From: CAYPGJ01 sp050174775
Lineage (GTDB): Bacteria; Planctomycetota; Phycisphaerae; Phycisphaerales; UBA1924
DNA: 64,000 nucleotides
NCBI GenBank assembly: GCA_050174775.1
Contig: JBFXJP010000001.1
Span: 62,001 to 126,000 of the forward strand
Direction of reading: 5' to 3'
A program made the translations under genes and the position numbers. Of this stretch, positions 9,437 to 18,864 are shown in pieces (positions within the stretch are counted from its first letter, which is position 1; each line of letters starts with the position of its first letter). The notes beneath the pieces are model-generated. The model was not told the origin of the DNA. It saw only the letters and a program-made list of their open reading frames with translations, and did no database searches.

Positions 9437-9853
9437 ATGGGCCCCGTGCCCAACCAAGACGCAACATCCCCCGGCGACCAGGACCGTCCAATGCTCGCCA
9501 CACGACAGTCTCTCCCGCCCACGCGCGACTCCATCACGCACAAGTTCGCCATCGGTGGCCACGAGGGCTATCTCACCATCGGCCTCCACTCCGACGGCCG
9601 ACCCGGCGAGATCTTCCTGAAGATCGCCAAGGAAGGCTCCACCATCTCCGGGCTCTGCCAGGCCTACGCCCGCGCCTTCAGCCTCGCCCTCCAATACGGC
9701 CTCACCGTCCCCGAAGCCGTCGCGCGCTTCAAGGGCATGCGCTTCGAGCCCATGGGCGCCACCGCAAACCCCGAGATCCCCGAGACCTCGAGCATCGCGG
9801 ACTACATCGCCCGCTTCCTCGAACTCCACTTCGTCGATCTCCGGCGCGATTGA
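9437..9853 (+). CDS. Stand-alone TSCPD-domain protein resembling the C-terminus of class II (B12-dependent) ribonucleotide reductase
   Basis: 138 residues from the ATG at 9437; an in-frame ATG at 9491 would give 120. The body HKFAIGGHEGYLTIGL, GEIFLKIAKEGSTISGL, SLALQYGL, RFEPMGATANPEIP closely follows the C-terminal part of NrdJ/NrdJb enzymes. The catalytic barrel is absent, and so is the cysteine-rich zinc tail that usually follows in full-length NrdJ. It lies downstream of purC on the same strand with 58 bases between, so the two nucleotide genes may share a transcript. It may be a regulatory or accessory subunit for a reductase encoded elsewhere, or a remnant that kept a function. Confidence 0.82.
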   Translation: MGPVPNQDATSPGDQDRPMLATRQSLPPTRDSITHKFAIGGHEGYLTIGLHSDGRPGEIFLKIAKEGSTISGLCQAYARAFSLALQYGLTVPEAVARFKGMRFEPMGATANPEIPETSSIADYIARFLELHFVDLRRD

Positions 9854-9880
9854 CCCCCGGCCCACAGCGCCCCGCCCGGG

Positions 9881-10714
9881 TCACTCCCCGTTGTGGATGA
9901 GCGTCCCCACGTTCTCACCCGCGATCACGCGCGCGATGTTCCCGGGCTTCTTGAAGTCGAACACCAGCACAGGCAGGTTCTGCTCCTGACACATCGCCAG
10001 CGCGGTCATGTCCATGATCTTGAGCCGCTTCTGCAGCGCCTCACTGAACGTGAGACGCTCGAACCGCGTCGCAGCAGGGTCCTTCCGCGGGTCCGCGCTG
10101 TACACCCCGTCCACCTTCGTGGCCTTCAGCACGATCTCGCACTCCAGCTCCGTCGCCCGCAGCGCCGCGCACGTGTCCGTGGTGAAGAACGGGTTCCCCG
10201 TCCCCGCGACGAGCACCACCACGTTCCGCTTCTCCATGTGACGCAGCGCACGCCCCCGGATGAACGGCTCCGCAACCGCATTGATCTCGATCGCCGTCAT
10301 GCACCGCGCCGGCTGCCCCAGCGTCCCCAGCATCTCCTTGAGCGCCAGCCCGTTGATCACCGTCCCCAGCATCCCCATGTGATCCGCCGTCGCACGCGGG
10401 ATGTGCCCCGCCTCAGCCAGCGACGCCCCACGTACGATGTTCCCCCCCCCGACCACCACAGCGATCTCGGCCCCCAGCTCGCACGCAGCCCGAACCTCGC
10501 GCGCAATCACCGACAATTCTTCCGGGTCCACCCCCGATCCGCCCGTCTTGCAGAACGCCTCACCGCTCAGTTTCAGCAGCACGCGCTTGAACGGCGTGCG
10601 GCGACGCCCCTCCGACGACGACGGGGAAGGGCTCTCGACGGCGGACGACGCAGGGTTGGGGCGCATCGACCGCATTCCATCCGCCACGATCCTTCCGGTC
10701 AAGCCCGCACACAT
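9881..10714 (-). CDS. pyrH: UMP kinase
   Basis: Cytoplasmic hexameric kinase of the amino-acid-kinase fold that turns UMP into UDP with ATP. Motifs are LLKLSGEAF near residue 45, VVVGGGNIVRG near 86-96, the UMP site ADHMGMLGTVING near 109, GTGNPFFTTDT near 170, and KATKVDGVYSADPRKDP near 197. The core matches the normal 235-240 residues. About 40 further Pro/Ser-rich residues precede it if the first ATG (10714) is used. In-frame ATGs at 10675 and 10666 are plausible alternatives, and no ribosome site decides between them. It converges with the TSCPD gene and is divergent from the VWA operon. Confidence 0.94.
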   Translation of the reverse strand: MCAGLTGRIVADGMRSMRPNPASSAVESPSPSSSEGRRRTPFKRVLLKLSGEAFCKTGGSGVDPEELSVIAREVRAACELGAEIAVVVGGGNIVRGASLAEAGHIPRATADHMGMLGTVINGLALKEMLGTLGQPARCMTAIEINAVAEPFIRGRALRHMEKRNVVVLVAGTGNPFFTTDTCAALRATELECEIVLKATKVDGVYSADPRKDPAATRFERLTFSEALQKRLKIMDMTALAMCQEQNLPVLVFDFKKPGNIARVIAGENVGTLIHNGE

Positions 10715-10784
10715 GACGGAACCGCACGCTCAACGCCGATGTATGTCCTAGGGGTCCGCAAGTCCCAGCCCCGCAACCCCTAGA

Positions 10785-11810
10785 GTGTCACTCCTCCTCG
10801 TGCCCGAGACCAACGACACAACCCGAAGCGCTCGCGCTGCCAACCCCCAGGCCGCGCCCGGGCGCCCCCCGCGCTCACTCCTCGACCGCATCACCAACCT
10901 CCTCCTCCACGCCTCGCTCGTCGGTCTCCTCGCCTCCGTCCTCCTCCACATCACGGCCGGCCTCCTGGCCGCAGGCATCGTCGTCGTCGCCACCGGCAGC
11001 GGCGCCGGCACAGGGCAACGCTCCACCGTCGCGATCGACGTCCCTCTCGCGCTCCTCTCCGAATCCGAACTCCGTGACATCGAATCCCCCTCCCTCGCCC
11101 CCGTCACCACCCCGGCAGCCGAACTCCCAGCCTTCGAAGCCCCCAAGATCGACCTTGCCGCGGCCGGCGCCTCCAGCCCCGCCACCTCCCAGTCCCCGCT
11201 CGACCGTGCCGGCTCAGGCGCCGGCGGCGCAGGCCTCTCCTCCGGCGATGGTGGCGGCGAAGGCTTCGGAGACGGCCTCGGCGGCGCAGGCGGAGGCGGC
11301 GCCAAGTTCTTCGGCGTCGAAGCCCGCGGCTCGCGCATCGCCTACATCGTCGACGTCTCCGGCTCCATGGCCGGCCCCAAACTCGACACCCTAAAAAACG
11401 AACTCGAAAAGTCCATCGACTCCCTCCTCGAGCACGCATCCTTCTCTGTCATGCTCTTCTCCTCCGAAGCCCGCGCACTCGACGGCGCCAACCGCTGGTC
11501 CGAAGCCTCCACCCGCGGCAAACGCTCCGCCTTTCAACGCATCTCCGCCATCACCGCCTCCGGCGGCACCAACCCCGAGAACGCCTTCCAACTCATCCTC
11601 ACCCTCCGACCAAAGCCCGACGCCATCTACTTCATGACCGACGGCCTCTTTGCCATGGAGATCGCCGCACAGATCGAAACACTCAACCGCGCCTCCGGCC
11701 CCCTCACCCCCATCCACTGCATCGCCTTCGTCAGCCAGGAGGCCGAGTCCCTCCTCCGAGGCATCGCGCTCGCCTCCGACGGCACCTACACCTACGTGCC
11801 CGGCCCATGA
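10785..11810 (+). CDS. Membrane-anchored von Willebrand factor A (VWA) domain protein, first gene of a five-gene operon
   Basis: 341 residues from a GTG start; another in-frame GTG lies five codons on. The protein has a short cytoplasmic N-terminus, one strong membrane span at about residues 38-70, a Gly-rich linker at about 142-170, and a C-terminal VWA domain. The metal-ion-dependent adhesion site DVSGSMAG is at about 188, with the supporting threonine in SGGTNPENAF and the aspartate in FMTDGLF. Such domains bind protein partners through Mg2+. Its stop overlaps the next start (ATGA), so translation is coupled. Membrane VWA proteins next to repeat proteins recall BatA/BatB-type loci, but no MoxR ATPase gene is in the window. 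Confidence 0.85.
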   Translation: MSLLLVPETNDTTRSARAANPQAAPGRPPRSLLDRITNLLLHASLVGLLASVLLHITAGLLAAGIVVVATGSGAGTGQRSTVAIDVPLALLSESELRDIESPSLAPVTTPAAELPAFEAPKIDLAAAGASSPATSQSPLDRAGSGAGGAGLSSGDGGGEGFGDGLGGAGGGGAKFFGVEARGSRIAYIVDVSGSMAGPKLDTLKNELEKSIDSLLEHASFSVMLFSSEARALDGANRWSEASTRGKRSAFQRISAITASGGTNPENAFQLILTLRPKPDAIYFMTDGLFAMEIAAQIETLNRASGPLTPIHCIAFVSQEAESLLRGIALASDGTYTYVPGP

Positions 11811-12907
11811 CGCCCAACCGCCTCATCCGGGCCCATCTCGCGCTCCTCGCGCTCCTCCCCCTCGCTCACCGCGCGCACGCCCAACTCCTCCTCCGAGGCG
11901 GGCAACGCCTCGACGCCCCCATCGTCAACATCTCCTCAGCCGGCGTCGAAGTCTCCGGCGCCCAACCCACCACACTCCCCTGGGACCGCATCGCCCGCGT
12001 CGAAGGCGATCACGCACCCCACGCCGAACCCTTCTCCTCACTCGCCGACCGCGCCTGGCGCGCACGTTCCCGCCTCGAACGCGCCGACATCACCCTCTCC
12101 GAGCCCCTATTCGACGGCCTCCTCCTCGAACGCCTACCGGGCCCCACCGGCGCCGTCGTCGCGCGCGGCGCCCTCCGCTGTCGTCTCGACCGCGGCGCCC
12201 TCGCCTCCGCCGTCAGTCCCTGGATCGACACCGTCGCGCTCCGCGAGCACCCCACCTCCCTCGACCCCCAATCCCCCCTCGCGCGCGTCATCGACCCCAC
12301 CGACTCCCTCTGCCCCTCTCTCCCTCCCATCTTCCTCAACGACGAGAGCGCGCTCCTCCTCACCGAACAACCCATCGACCCGCGCGACGATCCCCAGGCC
12401 GCCGCGCTCGCCTCCCTCTACACCGCAGCAGCGCGCGCCGCCCGCAACGACAACCGCGCCGCCCTTCCACCCATCGACCCCACCCTCCTCCAATCCCCTC
12501 CCATCGCGCTCGTCCACGCACTCGTCGCCGCCCAGATCGCCCCTCCCTCCGATCGCGCCGCAGCCCAACCCCAACTCCGCGCCCTCATCGACGCCAACCT
12601 CGGCTCCTTCCGCGAAGCCTGGGCCCGCGTCGCCCTCGCCCGCTCCCTCGCTGCCTCCACCTCCGACGCAGACCGCCGCGAAGCCGTCGTCCACTACCTC
12701 CACCTCCCCGCCCGCTTCGGCAGCGCCCAGCCCTACCTCACCGGCGTCGCGCTCGCCGAAGCCTCCCACCTCCTCTCCCAACTCTCCGACCCCGACAGCG
12801 CCCGCATCCTCCGCGACGAACTCGCGCTCACCATGCCGCGCCACCCAGCGCTCGCCTGGCTCACGCGCGCCGCGCCCCTCTCTCCCGCTCCCGAGCCCGC
12901 GCCATGA
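11807..12907 (+). CDS. Exported protein of unknown function (VWA operon, gene 2)
   Basis: 366 residues with a signal peptide (LALLALLPLAHRAHA, cleavage before QLLLRGG near residue 26). The first 60 mature residues are beta-like: RLDAPIVNISSAGVEV and TTLPWDRIARVEG resemble a small barrel in which a value is set per substrate. The rest is alanine-rich and helical, resembling degenerate TPR-type repeats up to the C-terminus. No catalytic motif is recognised. It overlaps the genes on both sides by ATGA and must be co-expressed with them. Periplasmic location is inferred from the signal peptide. Confidence 0.75.
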   Translation: MTPNRLIRAHLALLALLPLAHRAHAQLLLRGGQRLDAPIVNISSAGVEVSGAQPTTLPWDRIARVEGDHAPHAEPFSSLADRAWRARSRLERADITLSEPLFDGLLLERLPGPTGAVVARGALRCRLDRGALASAVSPWIDTVALREHPTSLDPQSPLARVIDPTDSLCPSLPPIFLNDESALLLTEQPIDPRDDPQAAALASLYTAAARAARNDNRAALPPIDPTLLQSPPIALVHALVAAQIAPPSDRAAAQPQLRALIDANLGSFREAWARVALARSLAASTSDADRREAVVHYLHLPARFGSAQPYLTGVALAEASHLLSQLSDPDSARILRDELALTMPRHPALAWLTRAAPLSPAPEPAP

Positions 12908-15579
12908 CCCCCCGCGCCCTCCTCATCCTCTGCCTCACCCTCTCCGCGCCCGCGCTCGCGCAGCCCTCCTCGCCCGACGCCGAACTCACCCGCTACCTCG
13001 AGTCGCGCGATCTCCGCCGTCCGCTCATGGACCACCTCGAGTCCCTCCTCGCCACAGCCCCCTCCTCCGAGAAATCCGAACTCGCCGAGCGCCTCGCCGC
13101 CCTCTACGCCGAAGCCATCGAACGCGCCGCCACGCCCGTCGAGCGCGACGCCTACGAGCGCCGCGCCCGCGCGCTCCTCGACGCCCTCCCCGACGACGAA
13201 TCCATCGACCTCCGACTCGCCCTCGCCCGCGCTTCCTACGCCCGCGCCGAAGACTCAGCCGAACGCTGGCGCCTCCGTCTTGCCGACCCCTCCGTCTCCG
13301 AAGACACAGCCCGCTCCCTCTCCACCCTCCTCGCCGATCTCACCAAGCTCGCCTCCGCGGCACACCGCCGCGTCGAAGCCCTCGAGCGTCAGGAGGAAAC
13401 CGCCCGCAACCTCGATTCCTCCGTCCTCACCGACGCCCTCAGCGCCGCACGCCGACAACGCTCCCTCGCGAACTACCTCGCAGGCTGGGCCGGCGTCTAT
13501 CTCGCCGAACTCTCCCCCCAGCGCGCCGGCGTCCTCGCGGCCGATTCCGCAAAGCGCTTCGGCTGGCTCCTCAACGCCCCCCAGAACGAACTCCCCCCCA
13601 TCGACCGCGTCCCCGAATCCACGCTCCGTCTCGAGCACGTCGCGCGCGCTGCGATGGGCGTCGGCGTCGCGGCCTCCCTCCGCGATGAATACACCCTCGC
13701 GCTCCGCTGGTTCGACCTCCTCGAGCGCGTCCCCGACGTCCCCGCCCCCGTCCGCGATCAGGTCCTCACCCGTCGAATCTCCGCGGCGGCGCGCGCCGGC
13801 GAATGGACCGACCTCCTCCACCTCGTCCAGGTCGCACGCGCCGTCGAAACCCCCACCGGCGCCAAGCGAGACGTCCCCCCGACCCGCCTCGCGCCCCCCC
13901 TCGCGCGCCTTCTCGCCGTCCTCGCCTTCGAGCCGCCGCGCCCGCCCCGCTCCACAGCGGTCGTCCAAACCCTCCGCACCATCGCCATCGCCGACCTCGT
14001 CGCACAAAGCGAACTCGCGCAGGTCGTCGATCTCACCTCGCGCTACGGCACGGAACCCCTCGGCGCCGAAGGCTTCATCCCCCTCTACATCCGAGGCCTC
14101 CAGGCCTACCAGTCCGCCCGCGACCTCCACGCCTCCCGCGCCCCCGACCGCGAACAACCCACCACCGACGCCGACATCGTCGCCCTCTACAAACGCGCCG
14201 CCGAACTCCTCAAAGGCGCGCTCAACGACGCCTCCACCGACTCCCTCCCCTCCGCGCGCGCCGACGCAGCACTCATGCTCGCAGGCGCCGCCTTCTACAC
14301 CGCCTCCAACGCAGCCGAAGCCAACGAAGCCGCCGACCGCTTCGAACGCGCCATCACCCTGGCCGACACCCCCGCCCGCGCCGCCGACGCCCACTGGATG
14401 TCCATCCGTGCCCTCGACCACGCCCTCAAGCAGCCACCCTCCTCCAGACCCGCACCCCAACGCGACGCCGCAGCGCGCCGCGAAGCCGCGGCCGCGGACT
14501 TCATCCGACGCTTCCCCGACGACTCCCGCACCACACTCCTCATCCTCGAACGCTCCGCCTCCGGCGCACTCGCGCCCGAAGACGCCGCGCAAGCGCTCCT
14601 CTCCGTCTCGCGCGACTCTCCCTCCTGGCCCGCAGCGCGCCGCGAAGCCGCGCGCCTCCTCTACAACCAGGCCCGCGCAGCCCCGATCGCCGACCGCCCC
14701 CTCCTCGTCGCCCGCTTCGCCGCGCTCGCCGAAGACGCCTTCGCGGACGAAGCCCGCGCCGCTCGCGCCGGCAACGCCGATGCCGGCGCACGCGCCCTCC
14801 TCCTCGCGCGCCAGTCCCTCGACCTCCTCCTCGCCGATCCACCCGACGCGCCCCGCGCGCGCCGCATCCTCGACGCGCTCGAAGCCCTCGAGCCCACCGT
14901 CAACCTCGCGCCCGTCCGCGCCGAACTCCTCTTCCGCGCGCTCCAGATCGCCCTGGCCTCCGACAACATCCCCGCAGCGCGCCGCGCCGCCGATTCCCTG
15001 CGCCTCAGCAGCGATTCCGCGGCACTCCCCTTCACCCGCGCCGCGGACCAACTCCTCCTCCGCCGCGCCCTGACCTCCTTCCGCGCCGCTCCCAACGCGC
15101 CCGACGCACGCGACGTTCTCCACCTCGCGCCCATGCTCCTCCCCGCGGACGCGTCCCCGGATCCCGCAAACCTCCCCATCCTCCTCAGCATCGCTGAAGC
15201 CGGGCACTGGCTCTGGGACAACGAGCACGACGCAACAGCGCGCGACGCCGCGCTCAACGCAGCGCGCCGCGCCCAGTCACTCGAGCCCAACGCTCACCCC
15301 ATCCTCGTCCGACGCGCACAACTCGCCGAAGCCTCTGCGCTCCCCGACGAAGCCGCCGAAGCCTGGTCCGCCATCATCGCGGCCGCCGAACTCGGCTCCG
15401 AACAATGGTTCGACGCCACCACCAACCTCCTCCGCCTCCTCTCCACCCACGACCCCGCCCGCGCCAAAGACCTCCTCCGAAAGCACCGCGTCCTCTTCCC
15501 CAAACTCGGCCCCGCCCCATGGGACGAGCGCCTCACCCCCATCGCCAACGCCATCGACGAAGGGGCCGGGACGCCATGA
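12904..15579 (+). CDS. Large exported helical-repeat (TPR-like) protein (VWA operon, gene 3)
   Basis: 891 residues from the ATG at 12904, which overlaps the previous stop; the open frame upstream is an antisense-like shadow of gene 2. There is a signal peptide of about 20 residues (LLILCLTLSAPALA). The rest is nearly all alpha-helical, with repeated A-R-L/D-A patterns of 34-40 residues. Examples are YTLALRWFDLLERVPDVPAP near 260 and IADLVAQSELAQVVDLTSRYG near 360. Alpha-solenoid proteins of this kind are scaffolds. No enzymatic motif is seen. Codon use ends almost always in C or G, like its neighbours. Confidence 0.78.
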   Translation: MTPRALLILCLTLSAPALAQPSSPDAELTRYLESRDLRRPLMDHLESLLATAPSSEKSELAERLAALYAEAIERAATPVERDAYERRARALLDALPDDESIDLRLALARASYARAEDSAERWRLRLADPSVSEDTARSLSTLLADLTKLASAAHRRVEALERQEETARNLDSSVLTDALSAARRQRSLANYLAGWAGVYLAELSPQRAGVLAADSAKRFGWLLNAPQNELPPIDRVPESTLRLEHVARAAMGVGVAASLRDEYTLALRWFDLLERVPDVPAPVRDQVLTRRISAAARAGEWTDLLHLVQVARAVETPTGAKRDVPPTRLAPPLARLLAVLAFEPPRPPRSTAVVQTLRTIAIADLVAQSELAQVVDLTSRYGTEPLGAEGFIPLYIRGLQAYQSARDLHASRAPDREQPTTDADIVALYKRAAELLKGALNDASTDSLPSARADAALMLAGAAFYTASNAAEANEAADRFERAITLADTPARAADAHWMSIRALDHALKQPPSSRPAPQRDAAARREAAAADFIRRFPDDSRTTLLILERSASGALAPEDAAQALLSVSRDSPSWPAARREAARLLYNQARAAPIADRPLLVARFAALAEDAFADEARAARAGNADAGARALLLARQSLDLLLADPPDAPRARRILDALEALEPTVNLAPVRAELLFRALQIALASDNIPAARRAADSLRLSSDSAALPFTRAADQLLLRRALTSFRAAPNAPDARDVLHLAPMLLPADASPDPANLPILLSIAEAGHWLWDNEHDATARDAALNAARRAQSLEPNAHPILVRRAQLAEASALPDEAAEAWSAIIAAAELGSEQWFDATTNLLRLLSTHDPARAKDLLRKHRVLFPKLGPAPWDERLTPIANAIDEGAGTP

Positions 15580-17867
15580 CCACCGACCCCTTCAACAAAC
15601 CCGACGATCACTCCACCGCGCCAGGGCCGACCCCCTTCCCGCACCAAGCGCACAAACGCCCCAGCGCCCTCATCCCAGTTCTCGCCGTGATCGCCGTCGC
15701 CCTCGCGCTCGCCGCGGTCTACGTCGCCTCCCGCATCGCGCCCGCGCCCTCCGCCAACCAACCCCGCGCCGCGCAGCAACCCCAACGCTCGCCCACACAG
15801 CGCGCACAACGCACCGAGTCACCTCAACCCGAAGCACCCACTGCCGACCCCAACGTCTCTGCAACGCTCATCGAGTCCGCCGGCGAGAAGCTCGGCCTCG
15901 ATCACGCCGAAGCCGTGCGCCGCTTCGAGCAAGCCCTCCGCGCACACGCCGACGCCTGGACATCCCTCAACCCCGAGCAGAACCGCGCCGCCCTCGACGC
16001 TGTCGTCCGCACACTGATCCGCGCCGGCAACGATCAAGACCTTGCCGATGCCCTCGCGCGCGTCCTCACGCCCGCAACCCGCCTCACCGAACAATCCCGT
16101 CTCGGTGACAACGAAGTCCTCCCGGCTGTCTGGGCCTGGGGCGCCATCGCGCACCTTGCCGCGATCCCCGAACTCCCCACGGCAGCGCGCCAGGCCGTCA
16201 CCGCGCGCCGCGCCGCCCTCGCAGATGCCTTTGCCACATCCGACACCCCCTCCGACGCTTTCTCCGCAGCCGCGGCCGCCGCGCTCTCCCGCGTCCCCGC
16301 GTTCCTCGTGGCCTCCGACGCAAACGCGCCCGGCGATGCCGGCTCGCAATCCGCATGGCGCTCCTGGCTCCTCGCAGTGGCTGTCTCGATCACCGACCCT
16401 GCGCGCCGAGACGCCGTCCTTCTCCAAGGCGCCGAAGTCGCCCTCGCCGCCGCCTCCACACTCCCCCCCGATCAGACCACCCGCACCATCATCACCGACA
16501 TCCTCTCCCGCGCCGATTGGTCCGAGCGCGCCCCCGCGCGCGATGCGCTCGTCCGCTGGCTCGATGCGCCCGACCGATTCTCCTCCCGCGAACTCGCAAC
16601 CGTCCTCCGCTGGCTCTCCACAAGACCCACGGCCGAAGTCCCCCCCGACGCCCTCCTCCGTCCCGACGCCGCGCCCGAGCAGCGTCGCGCCGTCCGTGAA
16701 CGACTCGCCACCGTCTGGCGCCTCCAGGCGCCCGCCATGCTCGAAAGCCTCGCGCACGCACTCCGCGCCCACGCGCGAACGCTCCTCGACTCGCCCGCGC
16801 CACCCTCAGCCGTTGACGCCCTCTCCGACGCAGTCCTCCTCACGCGCCTCTACGCAGCCTCCGAGCGACTCCGAGACGCCGACGTCGATCACGCAAGGCC
16901 CATCCTCGAGAACATCCGCTCCACCATCGACGCCTCAGCCTCCAACCAATCAGCCCAACCCGCATCGCTCACCTCCTCTACCCCCGACGACGGACGCTGG
17001 GCGCTGCGCTTTCTCGCTTCTCGACGCAACGTCGCCGAGCGCCGCGCCGCAGTCGCTGACATCGGCTCCTCCCTCTCCACCATGGGCCCCGTCGATGCCG
17101 AAGTCCTTGTCGAGTTCGCGCTGGTCGGCTCGCCCACCGACGTCCGCATCCTCGCGCAGCGCGCCGTTGAGCGCCGCGCCGACGAGCCCTTCATCCTCAA
17201 CGCTCTCCTCGAATCACTCCCCTCCGCTCCCCGGAACGACGCCACCGCGCGCCTCTACCAACGCGCGGTCCAGCCCGTCCGCCTCCCTCCCCCGCGCGAT
17301 CCCCAGTGGCCCGTCGAAGCACGCCGCGCCCTCCTCGCCCGCCTCCTCGCGTTCGCGCCCTCCGACGCCGAACTCGCGCGCATCGACCGTCTCGCCCAGG
17401 CCCTCCGCGCCGCTTCACTCGAAGCGATCTCACCCAAGTCCCCGCAGGCCGCGCGCGCGATGAGCGATGCCGACCCAGACGCGCCCTTCCGTGCGCGCTG
17501 GGCCGCCCTCCGCGCCTCAGCATCCACCATCCCCACCCTCTCCTCCAAACTCGACGAGATCGAAGCCCGCCTCCGCGCCCGCCGCACCATCGCGCTCGGC
17601 CCGGCCCAGCACACCGTCGCGCAAGCACGCGCACTCACCGAAGCACACGCCGCAACGCTCATCCTCGAACAACCCTCGCTCGCAGCCGACGCCCTCGCCA
17701 TCCTCGACGCCGCAAACGACGGCATCGACGCCGCGCCCACCACCTTCCACCAGATCCGCGAAGCAACCGCGGCCATCCTCAAACTCTCCCTCCTCCGCGC
17801 CGCCCCCATCTCCACACCCCAAAGCACAACCCCCACCTTCTCCCCGACACCCGCTCTCCGACCATGA
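15576..17867 (+). CDS. Membrane-anchored helical protein of unknown function (VWA operon, gene 4)
   Basis: 763 residues. The start at 15576 overlaps the stop of gene 3. About 30 polar residues come first, then one membrane span (ALIPVLAVIAVALALAAVYV, about residues 31-50), a Pro/Gln-rich linker to about residue 90, and a long alanine-rich helical domain. This type II topology puts the domain in the periplasm, like the VWA domain of gene 1. No named family is recognised. It could be the partner anchored beside gene 1; that is inference from topology and operon position. Confidence 0.76.
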   Translation: MTTDPFNKPDDHSTAPGPTPFPHQAHKRPSALIPVLAVIAVALALAAVYVASRIAPAPSANQPRAAQQPQRSPTQRAQRTESPQPEAPTADPNVSATLIESAGEKLGLDHAEAVRRFEQALRAHADAWTSLNPEQNRAALDAVVRTLIRAGNDQDLADALARVLTPATRLTEQSRLGDNEVLPAVWAWGAIAHLAAIPELPTAARQAVTARRAALADAFATSDTPSDAFSAAAAAALSRVPAFLVASDANAPGDAGSQSAWRSWLLAVAVSITDPARRDAVLLQGAEVALAAASTLPPDQTTRTIITDILSRADWSERAPARDALVRWLDAPDRFSSRELATVLRWLSTRPTAEVPPDALLRPDAAPEQRRAVRERLATVWRLQAPAMLESLAHALRAHARTLLDSPAPPSAVDALSDAVLLTRLYAASERLRDADVDHARPILENIRSTIDASASNQSAQPASLTSSTPDDGRWALRFLASRRNVAERRAAVADIGSSLSTMGPVDAEVLVEFALVGSPTDVRILAQRAVERRADEPFILNALLESLPSAPRNDATARLYQRAVQPVRLPPPRDPQWPVEARRALLARLLAFAPSDAELARIDRLAQALRAASLEAISPKSPQAARAMSDADPDAPFRARWAALRASASTIPTLSSKLDEIEARLRARRTIALGPAQHTVAQARALTEAHAATLILEQPSLAADALAILDAANDGIDAAPTTFHQIREATAAILKLSLLRAAPISTPQSTTPTFSPTPALRP

Positions 17868-18793
17868 CACGACGCGCAGCCCATCTCGTGCTCGCCTGCC
17901 TCCTCGCGCTCCCCCCGCGCGCGCACGCCGCACCTTCCACCAACGACGCCGACACTCGTGCCGCCCGTCTCGCCGCACTGACCCCCGACAAGCCACTCGA
18001 CTACTTCCTCCTCGCCGAGGAAGTGCTCGACGATGCGAAGCCCGACGTCGATCTCGCCCGCCAACTCCTCGTCCGCGCGCTCCTCCTCGATCAGAACAAC
18101 ACGCTCACCCCCAGCGCGCTCCGCCTCCTCGCGCGCATCGCCGACGATGCGGCGCACGCCCGCGCGATGGAAGCACTCGCAGAGGCCGGCGCGCCCTCCT
18201 CCTCTCCCTACGGGCCCATCGACCCCAGACCCGACCCGCTCGCCGCGTCCTCCCTCACCAACGCCGAAACCGCGCTCACCGCGGCCACGGCCCTGGGCCG
18301 CTACCGCTCCGGCGACTACGCGCGCTCCGCCTCCCTCTTCGACCGACCCGAAGTCCGCAACATCCTCAACGACTACTCCGCCCTCCTCCCGGGCCTCTCA
18401 GCGATCGTCCGCGAAGTCCACGAGCGCCCGAACTGCCGCGAGTGCCACAACGCACGCATCGTCCGTGCCGACGCATCCTCCTCCGAAGCCATCAACAACG
18501 CGCGCCTCTGCTACACCTGCCGCGGCAACCCCGGCCCGCGCCTTTCCGACCGCGACTTCCTCAACCAACTCCGCGTCGAAGCCGCGCTCCTCAACGCACA
18601 GCACGCCTCCTGGTCCACCCAGTTCCTCATGGACGGCGCCGCGCCCCTCCACGACCTCGACCCCTCCTCCCTCGCCGACCTCTACCACGTCGACGCAGCA
18701 GCAACCCGCTGGCACGACGGCGCATGGTTCGATCCCAGCCCTCCACCCCAGCCCGCCGAGCCAGAACCGGCCCAAACATCGACCAACCCCTGA
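17864..18793 (+). CDS. Exported four-cysteine protein, possible zinc ribbon (VWA operon, gene 5)
   Basis: 309 residues with a signal peptide (LVLACLLALPPRAHA, cleavage near residue 23). The start overlaps the stop of gene 4 by ATGA. The helical N-terminal half contains one TPR-like pair (PLDYFLLAEEVLDDA and onward). In the middle are two CXXC pairs, C191-R-E-C194 and C216-Y-T-C219. The second is followed by RGNPG, like the glycine-rich knuckle of DnaJ-type zinc domains. The first pair is followed by His and so also reads as CXXCH, the heme c motif. With only one such motif and a matching CXXC 22 residues away, zinc or a disulfide pair is more likely. Last gene of the operon. Confidence 0.75.
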   Translation: MTRRAAHLVLACLLALPPRAHAAPSTNDADTRAARLAALTPDKPLDYFLLAEEVLDDAKPDVDLARQLLVRALLLDQNNTLTPSALRLLARIADDAAHARAMEALAEAGAPSSSPYGPIDPRPDPLAASSLTNAETALTAATALGRYRSGDYARSASLFDRPEVRNILNDYSALLPGLSAIVREVHERPNCRECHNARIVRADASSSEAINNARLCYTCRGNPGPRLSDRDFLNQLRVEAALLNAQHASWSTQFLMDGAAPLHDLDPSSLADLYHVDAAATRWHDGAWFDPSPPPQPAEPEPAQTSTNP

Positions 18794-18864
18794 CGGTCGA
18801 CCCCATCCACGCGCGTCACCTACTATGTCCCCTCGATCACGAAGGGCATCAGACACACCACAGC

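Noticed and set aside
11650..12903. The 418-codon extension upstream of the third VWA-operon gene
   Set aside because: It overlaps the second gene in another frame and is Arg/Pro-rich. The ATGA overlap at 12904 and the signal peptide there decide the start.
13255..15228. A 657-codon open frame on the minus strand inside the third VWA-operon gene
   Set aside because: Gly/Glu-rich antisense shadow of a high-GC gene with no domain, start signal or supporting neighbour.
17864..18793. c-type cytochrome
   Set aside because: Only one CXXCH, paired with a CXXC at a zinc-ribbon-like distance, and no cytochrome fold or maturation genes. Kept only as an open question.
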